This document shows positions 7,381-15,859 of a stretch of DNA of 64,000 nt, in pieces (the first letter of the stretch is position 1; the number at the start of each line of letters is the position of its first letter). Position numbers and translations under genes: made by a program. The DNA lies in assembly GCA_026393975.1 (NCBI GenBank), contig JAPKZD010000009.1:306667-370666 (forward strand), given 5' to 3'. The DNA is from Candidatus Aminicenantota bacterium. GTDB lineage: Bacteria > Acidobacteriota > Aminicenantia > Aminicenantales > Saccharicenantaceae. Below the pieces are notes generated by a model. That model did no database searches and had not been told where the DNA came from. It saw only the letters and a program-made list of their open reading frames with translations.

Positions 7381-8850
7381 TCAGCCCTTGACCCGCCCGA
7401 AAAACAGGCGCGAGCCGCCACCCCGTTTGGTGATCCGGTCGGCCGGGACACCCTCGTCCTGGAGGATCTCGACGATGCGCGGCGTGCAGAAGCCGCCCTG
7501 GCAGCGGCCCATGCCGCAGCGGGTCCGGCGCTTGACGGCGTCCATCGTCCGGGCCCCGAACGGGTTCCGCAGGGCGGCGACGACCTCGGCTCGGGTGACG
7601 TGCTCGCAGCGGCAGACCGTTTCGCCCCAGTCGGCGTCGGCGGAAACCCGCCCGGCCCGCTCGTCGTCACCCAGGTGGTCGAAGCGGGTCCGGCGGGGTC
7701 GTTCCGGCTTGAACTCCGGCTTCGGCCGGAGGTCCGTTTTCGTACCGATCATCCCGGCCACGATTTCGGCGATAGCCGGCGCCGCGGTCAGGCCGGGCGA
7801 CTCGATTCCAACGAGGTTTATCCAACCCGGACGGAGGGCGCTCTCCTCGACGATGAAATCGCCGAACCTGTCCTTGTCGCTCGCGTCGACAAGCTTGGGG
7901 CGTATCCCCGCGTAGCTGTGGATGAAGGAGACGCGGGCGAGCTCCGGCATGAGCCGGCCGGCCTCGGCCTTGAGCCGGGCCATGGCTTTCTGGGTCGAGG
8001 AGACGTCGCGCTTGTCGTCGACCGGCTCCGCGCTCGGTCCGAGGATGATATTCCCCTCCAGGGTCGGAGTGATGTGGATGCCGAGGCCGGGGTCGTCGCG
8101 AGGCGGCACGGGATAGACGGGGAGGTTGAGCCGGAGCCCGCAGTCTTTGTCCGTGATGAGATATTCGCCCCGATACGGGAAGACCCGGTATTCGTCGATC
8201 CCGGCCAAGCGGGCCACTTCGTCGGAAAAAAGGCCGGCGCTGTTGACGACCCGGCGGGCCGCGAACGTCCCTTTCGGAGTCGACAGGTGGAAGAGGCCGC
8301 CGCGGAAGTCAACGGCCTCGACGGCCGCCTCGAGCAGGACCCGGGCGCCGTTCTGTCCGGCGCACTCGGCCAGTGCGATGGTGAATTCGTAGGGGGAGAT
8401 GATGCCCGTGTGCGGCGAATAGAGCGCCCAGCGGCCGCGGGCCAGGGGCTCGAGACGCCGGATGGCGGCCTCGTCAACGATCTCGAGGTCAGGGACGCCG
8501 CTCTTATCGCCCTCGGCCTTGAGCTCCTCGAGGCGGCTCCTGTCCGCGTCGGCCAGGGCCACGACGAGCTTTCCGGTCTTGCGGTGGGGAACACCGAGTT
8601 CCGCGGCCAGGCCGTAGATCATCCCCAGGCCGGCAACGTTGGTCCTGGCTTTGAGCGACCCGGCCGGGACGTTGAACCCGGCGTGGATGACGCCGCTGTT
8701 GCCCTTGCTGATACCCTCGGCCAGGTCCGCTTCCCTCTCGAGGAGGAGAATCTTCAGGTCGTAGCGCGAGAACTCCCGGAGGACGGCGCAGCCGACGACC
8801 CCGCCGCCGATGACGGCGACGTCGTAAACCGAGCTTTTCGTTTCGTCCAT
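7381..8850 (-). CDS. GlpA-like FAD dehydrogenase with C-terminal BFD [2Fe-2S] domain
   Basis: 489 residues from ATG 8850; the longer ATG 8862 would sit only 3 nt after the -10 box and so upstream of the expected transcript start. The DAO/GlpD fold begins with VAVIGGGVVGCAVLREFSRY, and substrate-side motifs SGVIHAGF and GIESPGLTAAPAIAE are present. The last ~95 residues form a BFD-like domain with CRC and CGMGRCQGGFC, binding [2Fe-2S]. This architecture is shared by anaerobic glycerol-3-phosphate dehydrogenase subunit A and L-2-hydroxyglutarate oxidase relatives. First gene of the three-gene operon, divergent from a sodium:solute symporter that may import its substrate (inference). Confidence 0.88.
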   Translation of the reverse strand: MDETKSSVYDVAVIGGGVVGCAVLREFSRYDLKILLLEREADLAEGISKGNSGVIHAGFNVPAGSLKARTNVAGLGMIYGLAAELGVPHRKTGKLVVALADADRSRLEELKAEGDKSGVPDLEIVDEAAIRRLEPLARGRWALYSPHTGIISPYEFTIALAECAGQNGARVLLEAAVEAVDFRGGLFHLSTPKGTFAARRVVNSAGLFSDEVARLAGIDEYRVFPYRGEYLITDKDCGLRLNLPVYPVPPRDDPGLGIHITPTLEGNIILGPSAEPVDDKRDVSSTQKAMARLKAEAGRLMPELARVSFIHSYAGIRPKLVDASDKDRFGDFIVEESALRPGWINLVGIESPGLTAAPAIAEIVAGMIGTKTDLRPKPEFKPERPRRTRFDHLGDDERAGRVSADADWGETVCRCEHVTRAEVVAALRNPFGARTMDAVKRRTRCGMGRCQGGFCTPRIVEILQDEGVPADRITKRGGGSRLFFGRVKG

Positions 8851-8865
8851 AACCGCCAGCATGTC

Positions 8866-8893
8866 ATCATACCAAATCGGGCCACCGCCTCAA
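8866..8893 (-). promoter_or_regulatory. Promoter of the GlpA-like operon
   Basis: Minus-strand TTGAGG (8893-8888), 16-nt spacer, TATGAT (8871-8866). The start codon at 8850 follows the predicted start site by about 9 nt and has no clear ribosome-binding site. Confidence 0.4.
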
Positions 8894-8917
8894 AGGCCGC
8901 CGGTTCGCTCCTCCGGA

Positions 8918-8946
8918 TTGACTTACGCGCCAATCGCGGATATAAG
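8918..8946 (+). promoter_or_regulatory. Promoter of the symporter gene, leaderless arrangement
   Basis: TTGACT (8918-8923), 17-nt spacer, TATAAG (8941-8946). The ATG at 8955 is only 8 nt beyond the -10 box, so the mRNA would carry almost no leader. Confidence 0.55.
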
Positions 8947-8954
8947 GGAAGGCC

Positions 8955-10373
8955 ATGCTTATCAAGATCATCGTCATCGGCACCTACGCCGCGATGACGC
9001 TCGTCATCGGCTATATCGGCCTGAAGAAAACCCGGACGTTCAACGATTACTTCCTCGGCGGCCGCACCGTCGGACCGTGGATGTCGGCTTTCACCTACGC
9101 CGCGGCCTACTTTTCCGCCGTCCTGTTCATCGGCTTCGCCGGGAAAGTCGGCTGGGGGTTCGGCTTGTCGGGACTGTGGATCGCCCTGGGGAACGCCCTC
9201 GTTGGGGTCCTGGCCGTCTGGGGACTCCTCGGGAACCGCATCCGGAAAATGTCGGTCGAGCTCCAGGTCACGACCATGCCGGAGTTCCTGGAAAAGCGCT
9301 ACGGCAGCCGATTCCTGAAGTTCATCGCCTCGTTGGCCGTTTTTTTATTCCTCGTCCCCTACTCGGCGGCCGTTTTCATCGGCTTGTCTTATCTCTTCAA
9401 GGCGAACTTCGGCCTGGCCTACGGCACGGCCCTCTTGTTCATGGGCCTGTTCACGGCGTTCTATCTCGTTCTCGGCGGCTACAAGTCCATGACCATAATC
9501 GACGTCGTCTTCGGGATGATCATGTGCCTCGGCTCGGCCGTCCTCCTCGCGAGCACGCTCCAGAAGGCCGGCGGACTGGGGAATCTGACTTCGGGCCTCG
9601 CGGCCATCGACCCGCGGCTCACGGCCGCCGTCGGCCCGGCCGGCGCCTGGCCGCTTTTCGCCCTCGTCTTCCTGACGAGTGTCGCCCCCTTCGCCATGCC
9701 CCAGCTCGGCCAAAAGTTCTACGCCATCAAGGACGAGCGGGCCATCCGGCGGGGGATGATCGCCTCGACGGCCTTCGCGGCCCTGATCGCGGGGACAGCC
9801 TACTTCACCGGGGCCGCGGCCCGGCTTTTCCTCACGCCCAAGAGCGCGCCCGGGGCCTTCGCCGCCGGCAAGCCCGTTTTCGACGTCCTGATGCCGGAGT
9901 TCCTGGCCAAGGTCATCCCGCCGTCCCTTTCCATCGTCATGATGCTCCTCATCCTCTCCGCGTCGATGTCGACGCTCGCCGCCCTCGTCCTGATCTCGAG
10001 CTCCTCGGTCGTCAAGGACCTCTACGCCGGTTTCGTCAACCCCGACGTCCCTGACCGGACACTGACCCGGATGATGCGGGTCACGTCGGCCGTCTTCATC
10101 CTCCTCTCCGTCATCCTTGCCTATCTCCGTCCGGCGACGATCGTCGCCATCCTGTCGGTCTCGTGGGGAGCGGTCGGCTCGTTCTTCCTCGGGCCGTTCG
10201 TCTGGGGCCTCATCAGCAAAAAGGTGACGAAATTCGGTGCTTTGGCGTCGGCGATCCTCGGCCTCGGGACGTGCCTGGGCCTGGCCATCGCCGGGATGGC
10301 GCCGGCGGAGGCGGGAACGATCGGGATGATCGTTTCGCTCGCCGTCAACCCGCTGGCAAGTCTCGCCGGGTAA
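8955..10373 (+). CDS. Sodium:solute symporter (SSS family)
   Basis: 472 residues, almost entirely hydrophobic, about 13 membrane helices. Family features: helix 1 ends TYAAMTLVIGYIGLKKTRTF followed by DYFLGGRTVGPWMSAF, then the Na+-site region YAAAYFSAVLFIGFAGKVG; GGYKSMTIIDVVFGMIM and SMSTLAALVLISSSSVVKDLY later in the chain are typical. Members import sugars, carboxylates, amino acids or pantothenate with Na+, and substrate cannot be read from sequence. The divergent GlpA-like dehydrogenase operon and the convergent porin suggest a common uptake and oxidation route. Confidence 0.88.
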   Translation: MLIKIIVIGTYAAMTLVIGYIGLKKTRTFNDYFLGGRTVGPWMSAFTYAAAYFSAVLFIGFAGKVGWGFGLSGLWIALGNALVGVLAVWGLLGNRIRKMSVELQVTTMPEFLEKRYGSRFLKFIASLAVFLFLVPYSAAVFIGLSYLFKANFGLAYGTALLFMGLFTAFYLVLGGYKSMTIIDVVFGMIMCLGSAVLLASTLQKAGGLGNLTSGLAAIDPRLTAAVGPAGAWPLFALVFLTSVAPFAMPQLGQKFYAIKDERAIRRGMIASTAFAALIAGTAYFTGAAARLFLTPKSAPGAFAAGKPVFDVLMPEFLAKVIPPSLSIVMMLLILSASMSTLAALVLISSSSVVKDLYAGFVNPDVPDRTLTRMMRVTSAVFILLSVILAYLRPATIVAILSVSWGAVGSFFLGPFVWGLISKKVTKFGALASAILGLGTCLGLAIAGMAPAEAGTIGMIVSLAVNPLASLAG

Positions 10374-10379
10374 CCGCCG

Positions 10380-11666
10380 TCAGTAGCGGAAGATCATCTC
10401 GAACTGCAGCCAGTTGTAGCTCGCGGCCCCCGGAAAGTAGAAACTCCCCGGCATGAAGTGTTCCCAGATCACGCGGCCCGTAAGGAACTTGCTGATCTTA
10501 TAGTTCAAACGGCCCTTGAGGAGCGTGCCGCGTCCAAGACCGGCACCGCCGGGAAACACTCCCGGCTGCGCTTCGACCGCGCCCATACGCTGGAACATCA
10601 GCAAGCCGTCGCACCGGCTGCCGAAGTCCAGGGAGAGGGAACCGTAAAGGGACGTCAGGTTGCTCCAATAAGATTGGCGGCTCTCCCGGGTGAGCGTGTA
10701 GATGTAGCTTTCGTTCCATTTCGGCCAGCGGCTGAAGATGGGATCCCAGCCTTCGATCTTCTCCGTCCCGGGACGGTCGCCGCTGAGGAAGATGCCGCCG
10801 AAGACGACCGTCTTGAGGAGGGGCAGAGCGCCCTCGATTTCGTAGTCGAGATGAACGATCCCGCCGAAGGCCGCGCGGCCGGCGTCGCCGTATGTGCCCG
10901 TCTGGGCGGCTCCCTCCGCCGTGAGCATGAGCGGGCGGAGGATCGGAACCTGGGCCCGGGCCCCGAAAGTGTCGGTTCTCCCCGCGACGGGCCAGAGTTC
11001 CGTTTCGCCGGTCGTTTTGCGGATGGCGTAGGCGTCGAGCTTCGTCTTCCCGAAGCTCCCGGAATAGTAGAGGGCCAGGGCGTTCTCGGGCTGCTCTGCC
11101 AGCGGCTGGGGCCGCGCGTTGATCACCGGGAGGAACCGGTCGGTCGTTTTCTGGGCGTGGGCGAATACGGTGAGCTTGTGGTTCTTACTCAGGTCGGCAT
11201 CAATCCGGATAGCGTTGAAATAATAAGAGCGCGAGCCGTCGCCCGGCGTGCCGTCGGCGATGACGAAGCCCTCACCGAAGTTGAGGTCCTGACGCCCTGC
11301 CGTGACGGTGAAGGGTACGTGCCCGGGGATGGTCCATTTGAGGTAAAGGTTGTCGACGAAGAGCTCGTGCCAGTTAAAGGCCCGGTCCTTGGGGGCCAAG
11401 TAGACGCGGAACTCGTTCGTGACCTTGCCCAGGACCTCGACATTCTTCGCGGCCTTCCAGCTCAGGCCGAGGGTCGTCCGGTTCCGGGTGTAGGCGAAGC
11501 CATCGTTGGCCGAGTCATCGAGGTTGACGGCATTGTCCCAGGTCTCGAAACGGAACCGTTCGACGAAGATGAGCTTCAGGCGGGGCGCCGGTTTGTCTTC
11601 AGCCCTGGCGAAAGGAGAAACGACGGCCGCCGCGATGAGACTCCAGATGATCGCTTTTCGCAACAT
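10380..11666 (-). CDS. Outer-membrane beta-barrel porin, alginate-export (AlgE-like) type
   Basis: 428 residues from ATG 11666 (AGGAT upstream; a TTG 18 bases earlier is less likely). Signal peptide LRKAIIWSLIAAAVVSPFARA. The mature chain has alternating aromatic strands, such as LKLIFVERFRFETWDN and RNRTTLGLSWKA, and ends in FEMIFRY, the aromatic C-terminus needed for BAM assembly. GRQDLNFGEGFVIADGTPGD resembles the alginate_exp family. Likely a passive channel for an anionic solute. Convergent with the symporter gene, with only 6 bases between the stops. Confidence 0.75.
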   Translation of the reverse strand: MLRKAIIWSLIAAAVVSPFARAEDKPAPRLKLIFVERFRFETWDNAVNLDDSANDGFAYTRNRTTLGLSWKAAKNVEVLGKVTNEFRVYLAPKDRAFNWHELFVDNLYLKWTIPGHVPFTVTAGRQDLNFGEGFVIADGTPGDGSRSYYFNAIRIDADLSKNHKLTVFAHAQKTTDRFLPVINARPQPLAEQPENALALYYSGSFGKTKLDAYAIRKTTGETELWPVAGRTDTFGARAQVPILRPLMLTAEGAAQTGTYGDAGRAAFGGIVHLDYEIEGALPLLKTVVFGGIFLSGDRPGTEKIEGWDPIFSRWPKWNESYIYTLTRESRQSYWSNLTSLYGSLSLDFGSRCDGLLMFQRMGAVEAQPGVFPGGAGLGRGTLLKGRLNYKISKFLTGRVIWEHFMPGSFYFPGAASYNWLQFEMIFRY

Positions 11667-11735
11667 AAGTCCGATCCTATCCAACTAATAGAAGGCATAT
11701 TACCACAAGCCGAAGGATTGGGGGAAGGAGGATGG

Positions 11736-12158
11736 TCAGTAGAGCCCGGTCGAGCCGAAACCGCTCTGGCCGCGCGCGGTGCCATCGAGTGCTTCGCACT
11801 CGACGACGGAGACGGCGGCCACAGGCTGGACGAGCATCTGGGCGATCTTCATGCCCTTCCTGACCACGAACGGAGCGGCGCTCAGGTTGATCATGACGAC
11901 CTGGACCTCGCCCCGGTAGCCGGAGTCGACGACGCCGGCCAGGCGGTGGACGCCCTGGAGCGAAATGCCGCTCTTGTCCCAGACGAGCCCGACATGGCCG
12001 GCCGGGACGGCCACCTGGATGCCCGTCGGGACGGCGAAGACCTCACCTGGCCCGAGCTCGCGGTCGACGACGGAGAAAAGATCCAGCCCGGCGTCGCCGG
12101 GGTGACCGTAGACGGGGAGCTTGGCCTCGGGGTGGATGCGCTTGACTCGGAGTTCCAT
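11736..12158 (-). CDS. dut: dUTP diphosphatase
   Basis: 140 residues, the normal trimeric dUTPase length. Motif 1 PGDAGLDLFS, motif 2 WDKSGISLQG (usually GRSSLA-like), motif 3 GVVDSGYRGEVQV with the catalytic Asp and Tyr, and glycine-rich motif 5 ARGQSGFGSTG at the C-terminus are all present. Hydrolyses dUTP to dUMP and PPi. The start is set by AAAAAGGAGCTG just upstream. It is the last gene of the nrdD operon, 14 bases after nrdG, which joins dNTP production with removal of dUTP. Confidence 0.95.
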   Translation of the reverse strand: MELRVKRIHPEAKLPVYGHPGDAGLDLFSVVDRELGPGEVFAVPTGIQVAVPAGHVGLVWDKSGISLQGVHRLAGVVDSGYRGEVQVVMINLSAAPFVVRKGMKIAQMLVQPVAAVSVVECEALDGTARGQSGFGSTGLY

Positions 12159-12172
12159 GGTCAGCTCCTTTT

Positions 12173-12874
12173 TCATTCCGGCCCTTCGATCCGGACATCC
12201 TGGAAGTAAGGCTTGGCCGCGGCGACGATCTCCGCGAGCTCGGCTCGGCCGAATGGCTTGATAGCGAGGAAGGCCGGGTCGATCGTCGTTTGGGGCACGA
12301 ATTGCTGGATGAGGTAGTTCGCCGCCCCATCGAGCCACTCGCCGATTTTGACCACGTCCTCTTTCCCCACGAACCCCGGGACGACCGTCGTCCGGAAGGT
12401 GTGCCGGACGCCGGTCGTCCGGAGGATGTCCGCGCTCCGGACGACCCGCTCGACGTCCACGTTCGAGCGGGTCACCTCGCGGTAGCGCTCGAGGGGGGCC
12501 TTGACGTCCATGGCCACCCAGTCGAGGAGCCCGGCGGCGAGAAGCCCCTCCAGGCGCTCCGGAAAGGAGCCGTTGGTGTCCAGCTTGACGAGAAGACCCC
12601 GCTCCCGGACGACACGGATGATGTCCTCGATGTCCTCGTGGAGGAGGGGCTCCCCGCCCGTGAGGCAGACCGCCTCGAGCCAGCCTTTGCGGCCGTCGAG
12701 ATAGGACAGGAAGATGTCGACGGGCATCGTCTGGAGCGTCTCCGGCCTCAGCACGAGGTCCGCGTTGTGGCAGTAAGGGCAGCGGAAGGTACAGCCGCCG
12801 AGGAAGACCGTCGAGGAAATATGGCCGGGGAAGTCCCGGCTCGAGAACTTCTCTATCCCTTTGATTTCGACCAC
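12173..12874 (-). CDS. nrdG: Anaerobic ribonucleotide reductase activating enzyme (radical SAM)
   Basis: 233 residues from GTG 12874 (GGAG 8 nt upstream), overlapping the glutaredoxin-like gene by 22 bases. CTFRCPYC supplies the CxxxCxxC cluster of a radical SAM enzyme, followed by CLTGGEPLLHED (GGE SAM-binding motif). It would generate the glycyl radical in NrdD using SAM and an electron donor. The DFPGHISSTVFLGGCTFRC start is typical of the long NrdG variants found with class III reductases of anaerobes. Confidence 0.93.
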   Translation of the reverse strand: MVEIKGIEKFSSRDFPGHISSTVFLGGCTFRCPYCHNADLVLRPETLQTMPVDIFLSYLDGRKGWLEAVCLTGGEPLLHEDIEDIIRVVRERGLLVKLDTNGSFPERLEGLLAAGLLDWVAMDVKAPLERYREVTRSNVDVERVVRSADILRTTGVRHTFRTTVVPGFVGKEDVVKIGEWLDGAANYLIQQFVPQTTIDPAFLAIKPFGRAELAEIVAAAKPYFQDVRIEGPE

Positions 12875-13119
12875 CCGTCGAACTCCTCCGCCGAGTTGAT
12901 CACGGCCCGGACGATGCCCTGGGTGTGGGCGACGAGGGTCGGGAGGATGATCGCGCCCTTGTCGTCCCTCTTGATGACGTTGATGAACTCACGGATCTTG
13001 GCCTTGCCCGGGCGCTCGGTCAGGCTGTACTCGGCGTACGGAGTCTCGGTTTCGGCGAGCCTCTTCTTCAGCGCCTCGCACTTGCCGCAGCTGGGATAGG
13101 TAAAAAGCAGGTAATCCAT
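12853..13119 (-). CDS. Glutaredoxin-like protein of the nrd operon
   Basis: 88 residues, thioredoxin fold start MDYLLFTYPSCGKCEALKKRL with a CxxC redox pair (CGKC). The cis-proline region is IILPTLV. Lies between nrdD and nrdG. Many class III reductases that do not use formate as reductant are served by a glutaredoxin or thioredoxin system (NrdH-like), so this is probably the electron donor, which is inference from position. GGCGGAAAC precedes the ATG. Confidence 0.8.
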   Translation of the reverse strand: MDYLLFTYPSCGKCEALKKRLAETETPYAEYSLTERPGKAKIREFINVIKRDDKGAIILPTLVAHTQGIVRAVINSAEEFDGWSKSKG

Positions 13120-13152
13120 GACGTTTCCGCCTCTCGTGAAATATGACGGGAC

Positions 13153-15225
13153 TCAGGCGATCTTGTCGTAGGGCGTCCGGTCCTTGAATTCCTGCTGTTT
13201 GCCGTCGTTCCAGGTCCGGACCGGCCTCATGTAACCGACGATGCGGCTGTAGACCTCGGTCTCGCCGCCGCAGTCCGGGCACTGGAAATGCCGGCCGCGG
13301 AGGTAGCCGTGGTTCATGCAGACACTGAACGTCGGGGTGATGGAGAAGTACGGCAGCTTCGTCTGGGCGATCCTCTGGACGAGCTTCTTGCAGGTCTCGC
13401 CGTCGATGGCCTCGGGCAGGAAGGCGTGGAAGATCGTCCCGCCGGTGTAGAGCGGCTGGATCTCCCCTTGGTGCTGGATGGCTTCGAAGATGTCCCGGGT
13501 GGCGTCGACGTTGAGCTGGGTGGAGTTGGTCAGGTAGGGGTACTTCTCCGTGCCCGAAGTGTAGATCCGGGGGTATTTCTGCCTGTCGAGGCGGGCCAGA
13601 CGGTAGGCCGTGGATTCCGCCGGTGTCGCCTCGAGGTTATAGAGGTTGCCCGTCTCCTCCTGGAATTCACGCAGGACGCCGCGCATGAAGTTGAGCGTCT
13701 CGACGGCGAAATCGCGGCCTTCGGGGGTGCCGATGCCCTTCTTCAGGAAGTTCATGCAGGCCTCGTGCATGCCGCAGATGCCGATCGTCGAGAAGTGGTT
13801 GTCGAAGTGGCCGAGGTAGACCTTGGTGTAGGGCATCATGCCTTTGGCCAGCATGTTGTTGACGATCTCGCGCTTGGTTTCGAGCGTCTCCTTGGCGATG
13901 GTCATGAGCTCCTTGAGGCGGGCGAAATAGTCGTCTTTGGACGTGGCCTCGAAGGCGACCCGGTTGAGGTTGACCGTGACGACGCCGACGGACCCCGTCG
14001 AATCGCCCGGGCCCCAGATGCTCCCCGGCCGGCGCATGAGCTCGCGCTGGTCGAGGTTGAGCCGGCAGCACATGGCCCGGATGTCGCCCGGGTTCATGTT
14101 CGTCCCGATGTAGTTCTGGAAGTAAGGGATGCCGTACTTGGCCGTGGCGTCGAAGAGGAGCTTGGCCTTGGGGGAATCCCAGTCGAACTCGCGGCTGAGG
14201 TTGTAGGTCGGGATGGGGAAGGTGAAGACCCGGCCCTTGAGGTCGCCCTCGATCATGATCTCGAGGAAGGCCTGGTTGATCCAGTCGACCTCCTTCTGGT
14301 AGTCGCCGTAGCAGGTGTCGAGCTCCTCGCCACCGACGACGGCACGCTTATTCTTCATGTCCTCGGGGATCGTCCAGTCGAAGGTCAGGTTGGAGAAGGG
14401 GGTCTGCCAGCCCCAGCGGCAGGGGACGTTGAGGCCGAAGATGAGCTTCTGCATGTCCTGCTTGACGTCTTCGTAGCTGAGACGGTCGTGGCGGACGAAG
14501 GGCGCGAGGAAGGTGTCGACGCTCGAGAAGGCCTGGGCGCCGGCGAACTCGGCCTGCATCGTCCCGATGTAGTTGACCATGTGCAGGGTCAGGGTGTCGA
14601 GGTGCTTGGCCGGGTTGGAGTGGACCTGGTTGGGGACGTGGCCGAAGCCCTTGCGGATGAGGTTCTCGAGCGACCAGCCGGCGCAGTAGCCGACGATGGG
14701 ATAGCTCAGGTCGTGGATGTGGAAGTCGCCTTCCTCGTGGGCCTTCTTGGCCCGCTCGGAGTAGATCTGGTTGAGGGCGAAATTCGACAGGACCTCGCCG
14801 GAAACGCGGGCGTTGAGGCCGGCGAAGCTCATGACACCTTCGTTCGAGTTCTCCCGGATCTTCCAGTCGGCGTTGCTGAGGTAGTCCTTGATCAGCCGCT
14901 CGAGGTTGAGCCCGATCTTCTTGGCCTCGCGGATGCCCTTGTGCTTCTCCCGGTAGAGGATGTAGGTCTTGGCGACCTCGTGGTAGCCCTGCTTCATGAG
15001 GACCATCTCGACGACGTCCTGGATCTGCTCGACGGACGGGACGGTGTAACCGGCGAATTTCTCCTCGATCATGAAGCAGACGATGTCGCAGGCGGTCTTG
15101 GCGATCGTCCGGTCCTTGATGCCCTGGGTTTGCATCGCCTTGAAGATGGCGTTGGTGATCTTCTCCTGGTCGAAGTCCGCAACGCTGCCGTCTCTCTTTT
15201 TGATCCTGCCGACCGTGCTGACCAT
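13153..15225 (-). CDS. nrdD: Anaerobic (class III) ribonucleoside-triphosphate reductase
   Basis: 690 residues, the usual length. N-terminal ATP-cone (RIKKRDGSVADFDQEKI) for allosteric control, then the ten-stranded barrel with HIHDLSYP, the catalytic cysteine region MCCRLNLDQ and GICGMHEACMNFL. The C-terminus holds the zinc site (CMNHGYLRGRHFQCPDCGG) and the glycyl-radical loop YSRIVGYMRPV. Makes dNTPs from NTPs without oxygen. ATG 15225 has GGAGG upstream. First gene of the operon nrdD-grx-nrdG-dut, read from a promoter with paired NrdR-like boxes. Confidence 0.96.
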   Translation of the reverse strand: MVSTVGRIKKRDGSVADFDQEKITNAIFKAMQTQGIKDRTIAKTACDIVCFMIEEKFAGYTVPSVEQIQDVVEMVLMKQGYHEVAKTYILYREKHKGIREAKKIGLNLERLIKDYLSNADWKIRENSNEGVMSFAGLNARVSGEVLSNFALNQIYSERAKKAHEEGDFHIHDLSYPIVGYCAGWSLENLIRKGFGHVPNQVHSNPAKHLDTLTLHMVNYIGTMQAEFAGAQAFSSVDTFLAPFVRHDRLSYEDVKQDMQKLIFGLNVPCRWGWQTPFSNLTFDWTIPEDMKNKRAVVGGEELDTCYGDYQKEVDWINQAFLEIMIEGDLKGRVFTFPIPTYNLSREFDWDSPKAKLLFDATAKYGIPYFQNYIGTNMNPGDIRAMCCRLNLDQRELMRRPGSIWGPGDSTGSVGVVTVNLNRVAFEATSKDDYFARLKELMTIAKETLETKREIVNNMLAKGMMPYTKVYLGHFDNHFSTIGICGMHEACMNFLKKGIGTPEGRDFAVETLNFMRGVLREFQEETGNLYNLEATPAESTAYRLARLDRQKYPRIYTSGTEKYPYLTNSTQLNVDATRDIFEAIQHQGEIQPLYTGGTIFHAFLPEAIDGETCKKLVQRIAQTKLPYFSITPTFSVCMNHGYLRGRHFQCPDCGGETEVYSRIVGYMRPVRTWNDGKQQEFKDRTPYDKIA

Positions 15226-15333
15226 GAGCCGCCTCCTTCTTTGCCCTGCTCACAAGCCTGGGATTTTCGCACGCTACGTGCTAAAATCAACCCTTCCAAA
15301 AACCATGGCGAAAACAAACAGCCTTTCGGCCTT

Positions 15334-15381
15334 ATCCCATATATTGTGTAGCTATTGTGGGGAAAATACCAAATATTGTAT
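15334..15381 (-). promoter_or_regulatory. Two NrdR-box-like palindromes upstream of nrdD
   Basis: Compared with the known NrdR consensus acaCwATATaTwGtgt, the minus strand at 15349-15334 matches 13 of 16 positions and 15381-15366 matches 12 of 16. The two are 32 bp apart (three helical turns), the spacing NrdR needs. Both lie at and just downstream of the predicted start site. The nrdR gene itself is not in the window. Confidence 0.7.
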
Positions 15382-15392
15382 TTCCCGAGCAG

Positions 15393-15422
15393 ACTCTACA
15401 CCCTCGAAAATGGCTTTGTCAA
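15393..15422 (-). promoter_or_regulatory. Promoter of the nrdD operon
   Basis: Consensus TTGACA (15422-15417), 18-nt spacer, TAGAGT (15398-15393). Start site near 15386, giving a ~160-nt leader that carries both NrdR-like boxes. Confidence 0.55.
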
Positions 15423-15446
15423 GCCCTTTTGAGGGAATTTTATAAG
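15416..15446 (+). promoter_or_regulatory. Divergent promoter of yjbQ
   Basis: TTGTCA (15416-15421) and TTATAA/TATAAG (15440-15446), spacer 18-19. Its -35 box occupies the same bases as the -35 of the nrdD promoter on the other strand, so the two cannot be bound at once. Confidence 0.4.
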
Positions 15447-15460
15447 TTATTGAGGCGGCA

Positions 15461-15859
15461 ATGCATATTATCGAAATTCGGACGCGGGCCAAGGAAGAAT
15501 TCGTCGATTTGACGACCGAACTGGACCGAATCGTAACGGCGTCGGGGGTCGCAAGCGGCGTGTGCGTCGTCGCCGTCCCCCACACGACGGCGGGCGTCAC
15601 CGTCAACGAGAACGCCGACCCGGACGTTCGGGCGGACTTGTTAATGACGCTGCGGCGGATCGTACCCGACACCCTTCCCTACGCCCACGCCGAAGGGAAC
15701 TCCCCGGCCCACGTCAAGGCCGCGTTCGTCGGGTCGTCGGTAAGCCTCATCGTCGAAGACGGGTGTCTCCGGCTGGGCACTTGGCAGGGTGTTTTCTTCT
15801 GCGAGTTCGATGGGCCGCGGACACGGAAAGTTTGGATTCAAATCGTCGGCTCAGTGTGA
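15461..15859 (+). CDS. yjbQ: YjbQ family protein (UPF0047)
   Basis: 132 residues, the complete family length. VVAVPHTTAGVTVNENADPDV carries the conserved HTTAG and NEN motifs, HAEGNSPAHVKAAFVG the second histidine cluster, and LGTWQGVFFCEFDGPRTR the C-terminal GxWQGIxxxExDGPR signature. Forms trimers; reported to have weak thiamine-phosphate synthase activity in E. coli, with true role unclear. GAGG lies upstream of the ATG. Divergent from nrdD. Confidence 0.92.
   Translation: MHIIEIRTRAKEEFVDLTTELDRIVTASGVASGVCVVAVPHTTAGVTVNENADPDVRADLLMTLRRIVPDTLPYAHAEGNSPAHVKAAFVGSSVSLIVEDGCLRLGTWQGVFFCEFDGPRTRKVWIQIVGSV

Noticed and set aside
8860..8862. ATG at 8862 as start of the GlpA-like protein
   Set aside because: It is only 3 nt from the -10 box, before the expected transcript start; ATG 8850 still leaves the complete FAD motif.
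13288..15351. Very long open frame on the + strand opposite nrdD (687 codons)
   Set aside because: Antisense to a clear, full-length nrdD; its composition (Val/Asp/Glu/Leu-rich) is the usual mirror of GC-rich codon use, with no domain.
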